This document shows positions 17,651 through 26,299 of a stretch of 64,000 bases of DNA, one piece after another. Source of the DNA: JAWKHR01 sp041394725 (GTDB lineage: Bacteria; Acidobacteriota; Vicinamibacteria; Vicinamibacterales; SCN-69-37); contig JAWKHR010000026.1 of NCBI GenBank assembly GCA_041394725.1, forward strand, positions 1-64,000, read 5' to 3'. Under the pieces are notes generated by a model. It saw nothing but the letters and a program-made list of their open reading frames with translations, had not been told where the DNA came from and did not search any database. Positions within the stretch are counted from its first letter, which is position 1. Every line of letters starts with the position of its first letter. The translations under genes were made by a program, and so were the position numbers.

Positions 17651-18589
17651 TCACCGCCCTTCCCGCAGCAGGCTCCGGAGCACGAAGCCGATGTTCGCGG
17701 GGCGCTCGCCCAGGCGGCGCATGAAGTACGGGAACCACTCGCGGCCGAAGGGCACGTAGACGCGGAACGGGTAGCCCTCGCCGGTCAGCGCCGCCTGCAG
17801 GTCGCGGCGGATGCCGTAGAGCATCTGGAACTCGAACCGCGCCTTCGCGATGCCCTGCTCGCGGGCGAAGCGCGTGGTCGCGTCGATCATCGCGGGGTCG
17901 TGGGTCGCAATCGCGGGGTAGGTGCCGTCGGCCAGCAGCAGCCGCATCAGCGCCACGAACTGCTCGTCCACCTTCGGCTTCTGCTGGTAGGCGACCTGGC
18001 GCGGCTCGCGGTAGGCGCCCTTCACCAGGCGGACGCGCGCCCCGAGCGCGTTGAGGCGGCGCACGTCCGCCTCCGATCGCCGCAGGTAGGACTGGATCAC
18101 GACGCCGACCTCGCGGTGCCCCATGTCCCACACGGTGTGGAACAGCTCGAGCGTGCGCTCCACGTGGCCCGAGCCTTCCATGTCGATCCGGACGAAGAAG
18201 CCCGCCGGCTCGGTGTGCTCGAGGATCCGCCGGACGTTGTCGAGCGCGGTGGCCATGTCGACGTCGAGGCCGAGCTGGGTGAGCTTCAGCGAGATGTTGC
18301 GGCTGATGCCGGCGGCCGCGATGGCCTCGATGAGCGCCAGGTAGCCGCGCGTGGCGTCCTGCGCCTCGGCGGTGGTGGCCACGCTCTCGCCGAGCAGGTC
18401 GAGCGTGACGGTCATCCCGGCGGCCTCGAGGTCGCGCGCGGCCGCGATCGCGTCGTCGGCGGACTCGCCGGCGACGAAACGCCGCGCGAAGCTCGCGGGC
18501 GACCGCATGCCGTAGCGCGACGCGAAGCGCTTGAGCGGCGTGCTGCCCGCCAGCGCGGAGAACGCGGCCTTCGGGAGGGCGGCCAGCAT
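17651..18589 (-). CDS. Proline dehydrogenase (monofunctional, FAD)
   Basis: 312 residues, the length of the monofunctional bacterial enzyme that oxidises proline to pyrroline-5-carboxylate and passes electrons to quinone. Barrel landmarks are TLDLLGES (near 67), ISLKLTQLGLD, RIDMEGSGHVERTL, LVKGAYREP and EFQMLYGIRRDL, with FAD/substrate-binding C-terminus VYVPFGREWFPYFMRRLGERPAN. ATG 18589 shares one base with the upstream acyltransferase stop (TGATG), so they are cotranscribed. No aldehyde dehydrogenase partner is adjacent. Confidence 0.92.
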   Translation of the reverse strand: MLAALPKAAFSALAGSTPLKRFASRYGMRSPASFARRFVAGESADDAIAAARDLEAAGMTVTLDLLGESVATTAEAQDATRGYLALIEAIAAAGISRNISLKLTQLGLDVDMATALDNVRRILEHTEPAGFFVRIDMEGSGHVERTLELFHTVWDMGHREVGVVIQSYLRRSEADVRRLNALGARVRLVKGAYREPRQVAYQQKPKVDEQFVALMRLLLADGTYPAIATHDPAMIDATTRFAREQGIAKARFEFQMLYGIRRDLQAALTGEGYPFRVYVPFGREWFPYFMRRLGERPANIGFVLRSLLREGR

Positions 18590-19716
18590 CAGTGCGTCGT
18601 CCGTTTCGGTCGATGGATGAGGTGGTCGAGGGTGCGCGCGTAGTAGCGCAGCGCCAGCCGGTCGCGCACGCGGATCCGCCCCGCCTCGCTCGCCAGGATT
18701 CCGCGCTCGACCAGCCGCCGCACGCCCTCGTCGACGGCCTGTCGCCCGGTCGTCACGCCGAGGTTGGCGCCGGCGGCCGAGAGCGCGACGAGCAGCTCGT
18801 CGATCCGGCCCTCGAGCTCGGCGGTCGCCATGCGCGGCCGCCACATCGCCGCGACGAGCGCCGTCGGCAGGACCTTGTAGAGGCGGCCGATGTCGTCCTG
18901 GACGCGGTGCGCGAGCGTGACGAGCCCGCGCCGCGAGTCGGGGTCGTACTCGGCGAGCGGGATCGGCGCGCCGAAGGAGACGAAGGCGCGCGACTGGTAC
19001 CCGACGGCGAGCCGCACCATCTCGGCGACCTCCTGCGCGAACGGCCGCGACCGGTGTCGCAGCGCCTGCCGCGCGAGCACCCGTTCCTCCAGCACCAGGT
19101 CGTACGCGATCGCCATCGGGACGATCGACAGGCGGGATCGATCCGCGAGGAGCGCGGCCTGCAGGAGCCCGGTCTTCGGCGGCTTGAGCTCGCCGCGGTA
19201 GCTGCGCCCGCCCTCCGCGTAGTAGAGCAGGTCGCGCCGCTTGAGGAGCTCGGCGACATAGGCGCGCAGCGTGACGAGGTACACCGGGTCCTTGCTGTTG
19301 CGCCGGATCGGAACCGCGCCGGTCACGTGCCGGTGGAGCAGGCCCAGCGCGCCGCCGAACAGGTTGATCCCGGCGGCGACGAGCGGCGGCCGGACGCCGT
19401 GGTCGTCGAGGACCAGCGGCTCGATCAGGTAGTCGAGGTGGCTCTTGTGGTTCGAGACGTACACGACGCCGCCGAGCCGCGTGGCCGCGGCCGCCTGCTC
19501 GACGTGCTCGGTGATGCGCTCGACCTTGCGGAGGATCGGATAGAGCGGGTGCTGGAGGGCCCGGTAGAAGCGGTAGCGCTGCGTCGTCTTCAGCTCGTCG
19601 AGGTAGCCCTCGATCCGCTGGCGCGTGACCGCCGCCGACTCACCCTGCACGCCGCGGAGGTAACGAGCCACGTCGTCGCTCGCCAGCACGGCCTGCGTGA
19701 TGTCGTCCGACCTCAC
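18589..19716 (-). CDS. Glycerol-3-phosphate acyltransferase (PlsB-like)
   Basis: 375 residues from GTG 19716. Acyltransferase motif I is NHKSHLDYL (H-x4-D, near 90), motif II GAVPIRR, and motif III YAEGGRSYRG; motif IV is the VPMAIAYD block. The C-terminal 110 residues resemble the helical tail of PlsB rather than the short PlsC enzymes. It should acylate glycerol 3-phosphate (or lysophosphatidate) at the membrane. No ribosome site is visible, and a TATAGT box lies eight bases upstream of GTG. Confidence 0.85.
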   Translation of the reverse strand: MRSDDITQAVLASDDVARYLRGVQGESAAVTRQRIEGYLDELKTTQRYRFYRALQHPLYPILRKVERITEHVEQAAAATRLGGVVYVSNHKSHLDYLIEPLVLDDHGVRPPLVAAGINLFGGALGLLHRHVTGAVPIRRNSKDPVYLVTLRAYVAELLKRRDLLYYAEGGRSYRGELKPPKTGLLQAALLADRSRLSIVPMAIAYDLVLEERVLARQALRHRSRPFAQEVAEMVRLAVGYQSRAFVSFGAPIPLAEYDPDSRRGLVTLAHRVQDDIGRLYKVLPTALVAAMWRPRMATAELEGRIDELLVALSAAGANLGVTTGRQAVDEGVRRLVERGILASEAGRIRVRDRLALRYYARTLDHLIHRPKRTTH

Positions 19717-19724
19717 GAGGGGAA

Positions 19725-19730
19725 ACTATA
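19725..19730 (-). promoter_or_regulatory. Candidate -10 box (TATAGT) giving a leaderless mRNA
   Basis: TATAGT on the minus strand ends 8 bases before the GTG start of the PlsB-like gene, and no Shine-Dalgarno is present. Transcription would begin at or next to the start codon. No clear -35 box. Confidence 0.4.
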
Positions 19731-19765
19731 GCAGGAACCGCCGGACGGCCGCCGCCGGTGCCCGG

Positions 19766-20764
19766 TCAGAGGTGCCGCGCGATCGCCTGCCCGAACGCCG
19801 TGGTCGACGCGGTGCCCCCGAGGTCGCGCGTCCGGACGTCGGTCGTGGAGAGCACGCGGTCGAGGGCGCCGCGGATCCGCGTGGCCGCCTCGTCCTCGCC
19901 CAGATGGTCGAGCATCATCGTCGCCGAGAGGAGCAGCGCGGTCGGGTTCGCGACGTTCTGCCCGGCGATGTCCGGCGCGCTGCCGTGCACCGCCTCGAAC
20001 ACCGCGATGTCGTCGCCGAGGTTCGCGCCGGGGACGACGCCGAGGCCGCCGACGAGGCCCGCGCACAGGTCCGACACGATGTCGCCGTAGAGGTTCGGCA
20101 GGAGCAGCACGTCGTACCGCTCGGGCGTCATCACGAGGTGCATGCACGCCGCGTCCACGATCCGTTCCTGGTAGCCGATCGCCGGATGGCCCTTCGCGAC
20201 GCCGCGGCACGACTCCAGGAACAGGCCGTCGCCGAGCTTCATGATGTTGGCCTTGTGAATCGCCGTCACGGTCTTCCGGCCCCGGCGCTCCGCGAAGCCG
20301 AAGGCGAACTCCGCGATCCGCGTGGACGCGCGGGCCGTGATGATCTTCAGGCTCTCGACGACGCCCTCGACCACGACGTGCTCGAGGCCGGCGTACAGGT
20401 CCTCGGTGTTCTCGCGGACGATCACCAGGTCCACGCCGTCGAACCGGCTCGACACGCCGGGCAGGTTCCGCACGGGGCGGACGTTCGCGTAGAGGTCGAG
20501 GGCCTTGCGCAGGCCGACGTTGACGCTCGTGAACCCGGACCCGACCGGCGTGGTCACCGGGCCCTTCAGCGCGACCCGCGTGCGCCGGATCGAGTCGAGC
20601 AGGGTGTCCGGCAGCGGATGCCCGGACCGCTCGAGCGCGAGCACGCCCGCGTCGTGCCGGTCCCACGTGATCGAGACGCCCGCGGCCGCGAGCACGGAGA
20701 CGACCGCGTCGGTCACTTCGGGACCGATGCCGTCGCCGGGGATCAGCGTGAGGTGATGCGTCAT
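19766..20764 (-). CDS. NAD-dependent isocitrate dehydrogenase family protein
   Basis: 332 residues from ATG 20764. The family start TLIPGDGIGPEV, substrate loop GSGFTSVNVGLRKALDLYANVRPV, the RENTEDLYAGLEH block, HKANIMKLGDGLF, and metal site LYGDIVSDLCAGLVGG are all present, then FEAVHGSAPDIAG. The NTEDLYAG version is typical of NAD-linked isocitrate (or homoisocitrate) dehydrogenases rather than 3-isopropylmalate dehydrogenase. No leucine genes are nearby. Divergent from glutamate dehydrogenase with a 77-bp gap. Confidence 0.87.
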   Translation of the reverse strand: MTHHLTLIPGDGIGPEVTDAVVSVLAAAGVSITWDRHDAGVLALERSGHPLPDTLLDSIRRTRVALKGPVTTPVGSGFTSVNVGLRKALDLYANVRPVRNLPGVSSRFDGVDLVIVRENTEDLYAGLEHVVVEGVVESLKIITARASTRIAEFAFGFAERRGRKTVTAIHKANIMKLGDGLFLESCRGVAKGHPAIGYQERIVDAACMHLVMTPERYDVLLLPNLYGDIVSDLCAGLVGGLGVVPGANLGDDIAVFEAVHGSAPDIAGQNVANPTALLLSATMMLDHLGEDEAATRIRGALDRVLSTTDVRTRDLGGTASTTAFGQAIARHL

Positions 20765-20841
20765 CGGTGTTAGCATAGCCGGGCTCGACGCGGGCGACGA
20801 CCCCGGACGGCAACCCGAGCGCCCGCGGGAAGGAGGCGCAG

Positions 20842-22205
20842 GTGACGACCGTTGCGGAAGACGGGCAGTGGGCGTTGGCACACCGGTCCTTCATGGACTG
20901 GGTGGTCCGACGCAATCCCGGGCAGAAGGAATTCCACCAGGCAGTCCTCGAAGTCTCCGAGTCGCTCATCCCGTTCATCCTCGAGCGACCCCAGTATCGC
21001 GACGCACGCATCCTCGAGCGGCTGACCGAGCCGGATCGGGTCGTGAGCTTCAGGGTGACCTGGCTCGACGATCGCAACCAGGTGCAGATCAACCGCGCGT
21101 ATCGGGTCCAGTTCAGCAACGCCATCGGCCCCTACAAGGGGGGCCTCCGGTTTCATCCCACGGTCAACCTCTCCGTCCTCAAATTCCTCGGATTCGAGCA
21201 GATCTTCAAGAACAGCCTCACGGGCCTCCCGATGGGCGGGGCGAAGGGCGGCGCCGACTTCGACCCGAAGGGCAAGTCCGACGCCGAGGTCATGCGCTTC
21301 TGCCAGGCGATGATGACCGAGCTGCACCGGCACATCGGCGAGGACGTGGACGTGCCGGCCGGCGACATCGGCGTCGGGTCGCGCGAGATCGGCTACCTCT
21401 TCGGGCACTACCGCCGCCTCACGAACCGCGTCGCCGGCGTGCTCACCGGCAAGGGCGTGGCCTACGGCGGCAGCCTCATCCGGACGGAGGCGACGGGCTA
21501 CGGCTGCGTGTACTTCGTCGAAAACATGCTCCGCCACCGCGGCCGCACGCTCGAGGGCGGCACGTGCGTGGTGTCCGGCTCGGGCAACGTCGCGCTCTAC
21601 ACCGTCGAGAAGGCGATGCAGCTCGGCGCGAAGGTCGTGACGCTCTCGGACTCGGAAGGCTTCCTCCACGACCCGGACGGCTTCACGCCCGAGAAGCTCG
21701 CCTGGATCAAGGACCTCAAGGAAGTCCGCCGCGGCCGCATCCGCGAGTACGTGGACGTGTTCGGCGGCGTGTTCCACCCCGGCCGGCGCCCGTGGGTCGT
21801 GCCCTGCACCGCGGCGTTCCCGAGCGCGACGCAGAACGAGCTCGACGCCGACGACGCACGGACGCTGGTGAAGAACGGGTGTCGCGCGGTGGGCGAGGGC
21901 GCGAACATGCCGAGCACGATCGAGGCGACCGCCGTCTTCCACGAGACGACATCGCGTTCGGTCCGGGCAAGGCCGCCAACGCAGGCGGCGTCTCCGTGTC
22001 GGGCCTCGAGCAGAGCCAGAACGCGCAGCGCCTGTTCTGGACGCGTGAAGAGGTGGACGAGCGCCTCAAGGCGATCATGAAGCGCATCCACGACCGCTGC
22101 GTCGAGTACGGCACCGGCCCCGACGGCACCGTGAACTACGTGGTCGGCGCCAACCGGGCCGGCTTCGCCAAGGTCGCCGACGCGATGCTGCAGAACGGCG
22201 TCTAG
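20842..22205 (+). pseudogene. gdhA: NADP-specific glutamate dehydrogenase, one frameshift near 21945
   Basis: About 454 residues once a single missing base is restored, matching the usual 445-455. Starts at GTG 20842 after GGAGG. Seen: YKGGLRFHP, the catalytic block PMGGAKGGADFDPKGKSD, GVGSREIGYLFGHYRR, and Rossmann VVSGSGNVALYTVEKA. The first frame is lost just after VGEGANMPSTIEATAVFHE; the next frame resumes with DIAFGPGKAANAGGV and runs to the C-terminus RAGFAKVADAMLQNGV. Residues on both sides are fully conserved, so a 1-base consensus error is the simplest explanation. It makes glutamate from 2-oxoglutarate and ammonium. Confidence 0.85.
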
Positions 22206-22232
22206 CCTCGAGGTCGGGGGCCTGAAGCGCTC

Positions 22233-23211
22233 CCGCGTTCGGGCTCGAGATCACGACCCTCCTCGCCGTCGTGCTGTCGTTGTCGCTGGAAGTCGCACGG
22301 GCGCCGGCCGCGCCGCCGGCCGCCGCCGCAGACCACGCCCCGGACCGGCACCCTGTCCGGGGCCGTCCTCGACGAGTCGAGGGCGCCCGATCGCGGGCGC
22401 GACCGTCACGCCCGTCGCGTTCTCCGGCGGCGCCGGGACGCCCGTGACGACGGGGCCGGGCGGCACGTTCCGGTTCGCCGCGCTGGCGCCGGGCATCTAC
22501 GCGCTCGATGCGCCGCGCCCGGCTTCAAGCCGACCCGCCGATCCGGTCTCGTGGTCCTCGCCGGCTCGTCGCAGCAGGCCGACATGCACCTCGAACGCGA
22601 CCCGTCGGCGGCGACGGGCCCGCCCGTGGCGCCACCGACGCCCGCGCCGACCGAGGCCCCCGGTGCCCCGTCACTCGCGCCGGGCGAGGTGCTGGTGCGG
22701 CTCCGAGACGCCGCTCGGGAACATCGATCTCGCGATCGACACGGCCCACGCGCCGGTGGCCGCGGCCAATTTCCTCAAGTACGTCGATGGCGGGTTCTAC
22801 GACGGCGGCCGCTTCCACCGGGCGACCCGGCCCGACAACTACACGCCGGCGCCGCCCAACCGGCCGGCGATGGAGCTGATCCAGGGCGGCATCGACCCCG
22901 CCCGCCGGGCCGACGGCTTCGCGCCCATCCCCCTCGAGCGGACAGGCGTGACCGGCCTGCACCACACCGTCGGCACGGTCTCCATGGCGCGCGGGACGCC
23001 CGACTCGGCGACGTCGGATTTCTTCATCCTGCTCGACGACCAGCCATCGCTCGACTTCGGCGGAAAGCGCTTCGACGACGGACAGGGGGCCGCCGCGTTC
23101 GGGCGGGTGGTGGCCGGGCTCGACGTGGTCCGTCAGATTCAGTACCAGCCGGTGGAAGGCCAGAACCTGACGCCGCCCGTGCCGATTACGCGGGCGTACC
23201 GCGTCCGCTGA
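22233..23211 (+). pseudogene. Exported cyclophilin-type peptidyl-prolyl isomerase with N-terminal carboxypeptidase-regulatory-like domain, frames broken
   Basis: The clean C-terminal part (about 22710-23211) is a cyclophilin: TPLGNIDLAIDTAHAPVAAANFLKY, FYDGGRFHR, IQGG and SATSDFFILL. Upstream, pieces in alternating frames read as a hydrophobic leader (LEITTLLAVVLSLSLEVARA), a CarboxypepD_reg-like beta-sandwich (RTGTLSGAVLDES, IAGATVTPVAFSGG, GTFRFAALAPGIYALDA) and a Pro/Ala/Thr linker. At least three indels lie between about 22300 and 22720. The start codon cannot be fixed. The isomerase would act on exported proteins. Confidence 0.65.
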
Positions 23212-23665
23212 CCGCCAGCCGCGCCGCGAGCGCGTCGGCCACGCGCTCGAGCATCGCGCGATCCGCCGGCCCGAACGCGGCCGGCTGATCGCTGTCGATG
23301 TCGATCTCGCCGAAGACACGGCCGTCGCGCATGATCGGCACGACGATCTCCGACTTCGTCTCCAGGCTGCACGCGAGATACCGCGCATCCGCATGCACGT
23401 CGTCGACGACGATGGTCTGCCGCTGGCTGGCCGCCGCGCCGCAGATGCCTCGGTTGAGCGGAATGCGCACGTGCGGCGACGGCTTGCCGAGAAACGGCCC
23501 GAGCACGAGCTCGTCGCCCTCGAGCAGGTAGATGCCGACCCAGGCATAGGCCGGAAGGTGGTCCTTGAGGACGGCGACGACGTCGGTCATGGCCTGGACG
23601 GCATCCAGGGCACGCTCGGCGGCGTCGAGCGCAGCGGTCGTGGCGGTTTCGATTCTGGTCCCCAT
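23186..23665 (-). CDS. GAF-domain protein, free-methionine-R-sulfoxide reductase-like
   Basis: 159 residues from ATG 23665; upstream in-frame codons come from the CAATC repeat and are rejected. One GAF domain matching the fRMsr pattern: WVGIYLLEGDELVLGPFLG, RIPLNRGICGAAA, VVDDVHADARYLAC, KSEIVVPI and GEIDIDSDQ. Of the three family cysteines, those in GICG and YLAC are present, but the one normally just before RIP is replaced (PSPHVRIP). It may therefore be an altered reductase or a simple ligand sensor. Convergent with the cyclophilin gene; their 3' ends overlap by 26 bp. Confidence 0.82.
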   Translation of the reverse strand: MGTRIETATTAALDAAERALDAVQAMTDVVAVLKDHLPAYAWVGIYLLEGDELVLGPFLGKPSPHVRIPLNRGICGAAASQRQTIVVDDVHADARYLACSLETKSEIVVPIMRDGRVFGEIDIDSDQPAAFGPADRAMLERVADALAARLAVSGRGTPA

Positions 23666-23671
23666 GCCCGT

Positions 23672-23770
23672 CCAATCGTCAGAGTCAATCCGCAATCCCA
23701 AATCCCCAATCCCCAATCACCAATCGTCAATCCCCAATCAATCCCCAATCACCAATCGCCAATCCGCAAT
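23672..23770. repeat. CAATC tandem array
   Basis: About a dozen copies of CAATC spaced 7-8 bp apart (CCCCAATC, ACCAATCG and similar). It occupies the whole gap between the GAF gene start and the stop of the DUF4149 gene. The period is short and irregular, with no unique spacers. A shorter CAATCAT array occurs at 50966-50996. Confidence 0.8.
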
Positions 23771-23772
23771 GT

Positions 23773-24264
23773 CTATTCCTCCCTTGCCTCGATCCAGATC
23801 AACCACACGCCGCCGAAGAGCGTGAGCAGCGCGAAGCCGTTGGACAGACCGTGGAGGCGGCCGAACTCGCGGCGAATCGGGTCGTCGGCCGGGCGGTCGG
23901 CCATCTGGCCGGGCGTGGTGTCGCGGAGGTGATCGATGCGCGGCGCGATCCACAGCGTGCTCGCGACGCTCAGCGCCAGCATCAGGCCGATCGTGCCGAG
24001 GCGCAGGCCGAAGCGCCGCGGCCGGGGACCGAGCGCGGCGCGCGCGATGAAGATCAGCACGAGCAGCCCGCCCAGGATCCAGGCCAGGTGCTGGAATCGC
24101 TCGAACACGGCGCCGAAGACCCGGCCCGCGGCCGTGCGGCCGTGCGCCGGATCGATGTCCTCGAGCACCGCGAAGATGGCCGGCGCCCCCACGCCGCCGA
24201 GCACCGCCAGCCCGCCGGTCCAGAGCGTGAGAGCCAGCAGCGACGCGAAACGCAGGAGCGACAT
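23773..24264 (-). CDS. DUF4149 integral membrane protein
   Basis: 163 residues from ATG 24264. Four hydrophobic segments: LLRFASLLALTLWTGGLAVLGG, HLAWILGGLLVLIFIARAAL, LGTIGLMLALSVASTLWIAP and NGFALLTLFGGVWLIWIE. The pattern, with GAPAIFAVLEDIDPAHGRTAAGRVFGAVF between the first two, matches the DUF4149/TMEM205-like family of unknown function. Divergent from transketolase. Confidence 0.8.
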   Translation of the reverse strand: MSLLRFASLLALTLWTGGLAVLGGVGAPAIFAVLEDIDPAHGRTAAGRVFGAVFERFQHLAWILGGLLVLIFIARAALGPRPRRFGLRLGTIGLMLALSVASTLWIAPRIDHLRDTTPGQMADRPADDPIRREFGRLHGLSNGFALLTLFGGVWLIWIEAREE

Positions 24265-24373
24265 CCGACCGATTATGGCAAGTTCGGTCGGCGGACTCCA
24301 CTCGATCGCGCCGGCGGGCCGCGGCGACCTTCCGCTGCCGGGGCCAGTACAGTAGACTGCCGCACGAGTCGCA

Positions 24374-26233
24374 ATGCCAGAGCCATCGATCGCCGTCCTC
24401 CACAACCTCGCCACGCAGCTTCGCATCGATTCCGTTCGGTCCACGACGGAGGCCGGATCCGGCCATCCGACGACATGCCTGTCGGCGGCCGATGTGATGG
24501 CGGCCCTGTTCTTCGCCGAGATGCGGTTCGATCCGCAGGATCCGCAGCACCCCGAGGCCGACCGGTTCGTGCTGTCCAAGGGCCACGCGGCGCCGATCCT
24601 CTACGCGGCGTGGGCGGCCGCCGGCGCGTTCCCGCGTGAGGAGCTGCTCAACCTCCGCAAGATCACCTCGGACCTCGAGGGCCATCCGACGCCGCGGCTG
24701 CCGTTCGTGGACGTCGCGACGGGGTCGCTCGGCCAGGGGCTCTGCGCGGGCGTCGGCATCGCGCTCAACGCGCGGCGCATCGGGTCCGACTACCGCACCT
24801 ACGTGCTGCTCGGCGACGGCGAGACGGCCGAAGGCTCCGTGTGGGAAGCCGCCGAGTCGGCGGCCTGGAACAGACTCGACAACCTCTGCGCGATCACCGA
24901 CGTCAACGGCCTCGGCCAGAGCCGCGCGACGCAGTGGCAGCACGACCTCGAGGCCTTCGCCTCGCGCTATCGCGCCTTCGGCTGGCACGTCGTCACGATC
25001 GACGGGCACGACATGACGGCGATCCTCGCCGCGCTGGCCGAGGCGCGCGCCACGCGCGGCCGGCCGACGATGATCGTGGCACGCACGGAGAAGGGCAAGG
25101 GCGTGTCCTTCGTCGAGGGCCGGGACGGCTGGCACGGCAAGGCCTTCAAGAAGGGCGAGGAGGCCGACCGCGCGCTGGCCGAGCTCGAGGCGCAGTACGT
25201 GAAGACGTCCGACCCGGCGCCGGTGATTCCGAAGCCGTCCAGCCGCCGCACCGAGGGGCCGCTCCCGGATTTCGTCGCGCGGATGCCCGCGCCCGCCTAT
25301 GCGCTCGGCGACCTCGTCGCCACGCGCGAGGCCTACGGCGACGCGCTGGCCGCGCTCGGCGGCCTCGACGCGCGCGTGGTCGCGCTCGACGCCGACGTCA
25401 AGAACTCGACCTACAGCGACCGGTTCGAGAAGGTGCACCCGGATCGCTTCTACCAGTTCTTCATCGCCGAGCAGGTGATGGTCGGTGCCGCGATGGGGAT
25501 GGCCGCGCGCGGCGCGGTCGCGTTTCCCGCGAGCTTCGCGTGCTTCCTGGAGCGCGCGGCCGACTTCATCCGGATGGCCGGCATCTCCAACTCCAACATC
25601 AAGCTCGCCGGATCGCACGCGGGCGTGTCGATCGGCGAGGACGGCCCGTCGCAGATGGCGCTCGAGGACCTCGCCATGATGCGCGGCCTGCCCAATGCCA
25701 CCGTGTTCTACCCGTGCGACGGCGTGAGCGCCGCCCGCCTGATGGCCGTCGCCGCGGCGACCCACGGGCCGGTCTACCTGCGCATGTCGCGGCCCAAGAC
25801 GCCGGTGATCTACACCGCCGACGAGACGTTCGCGGCCGGCGGATCCAAGACCCTGCGCCAGGGCGACCGTGACGCCGTGACCGTCGTCGCCGCCGGCATC
25901 ACCGTGTTCGAGGCGCTCGAGGCCCACGATCGCCTCGCGAAGGACGGCATGGCCATCCGCGTGATCGACGCCTACTCGATCCAGCCGATCGACCGCGACG
26001 GGTTGATTGCCGCCGGACGCGCCACGCACGGCCGGCTGCTGACCGTCGAGGACCACTACGCGCACGGCGGGCTCGGGGACGCGGTGTCGGAGGCGGTGTC
26101 CGACGAGGGCTTCCGCGTCCGGCGCCTGGCCGTCCGCGAGATTCCGCGCAGCGGCCCGCCCGCCGAGGTGATCGATCGCTTCGGGATCTCGGCGCGGGCC
26201 ATCGTCGACGCGGTGCGTGCCTTCGCCGGCTGA
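24374..26233 (+). CDS. tkt: Transketolase
   Basis: 619 residues, the short form seen in several phyla. Thiamine-diphosphate signature GDGETAEGSVWEAAESAAWNRLDNLCAITDVN, N-terminal GHPTTCLSAADVMAALFF, and SKGHAAPILYA; the C-terminal half has the pyrimidine domain with FIAEQVMVGAAMGMAARG and SHAGVSIGEDGPSQMALEDLAMMR. It transfers two-carbon units in the non-oxidative pentose phosphate pathway. No Shine-Dalgarno is obvious before ATG 24374. Monocistronic by context. Confidence 0.94.
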   Translation: MPEPSIAVLHNLATQLRIDSVRSTTEAGSGHPTTCLSAADVMAALFFAEMRFDPQDPQHPEADRFVLSKGHAAPILYAAWAAAGAFPREELLNLRKITSDLEGHPTPRLPFVDVATGSLGQGLCAGVGIALNARRIGSDYRTYVLLGDGETAEGSVWEAAESAAWNRLDNLCAITDVNGLGQSRATQWQHDLEAFASRYRAFGWHVVTIDGHDMTAILAALAEARATRGRPTMIVARTEKGKGVSFVEGRDGWHGKAFKKGEEADRALAELEAQYVKTSDPAPVIPKPSSRRTEGPLPDFVARMPAPAYALGDLVATREAYGDALAALGGLDARVVALDADVKNSTYSDRFEKVHPDRFYQFFIAEQVMVGAAMGMAARGAVAFPASFACFLERAADFIRMAGISNSNIKLAGSHAGVSIGEDGPSQMALEDLAMMRGLPNATVFYPCDGVSAARLMAVAAATHGPVYLRMSRPKTPVIYTADETFAAGGSKTLRQGDRDAVTVVAAGITVFEALEAHDRLAKDGMAIRVIDAYSIQPIDRDGLIAAGRATHGRLLTVEDHYAHGGLGDAVSEAVSDEGFRVRRLAVREIPRSGPPAEVIDRFGISARAIVDAVRAFAG

Positions 26234-26299
26234 CCGCGCCGGCGCCCGCTCAATTCCCGGTGCCGTCCGGAGCGTCACCGGCCGCAGAGGTGACGAATC

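Noticed and set aside
20842..22205. Programmed frameshifting in glutamate dehydrogenase
   Set aside because: No slippery heptamer or downstream structure is evident at the break, and no precedent is known; a missing base is simpler.
23672..23770. CRISPR-like array
   Set aside because: Units are 5-8 bp with no unique spacers, and no cas gene is near.
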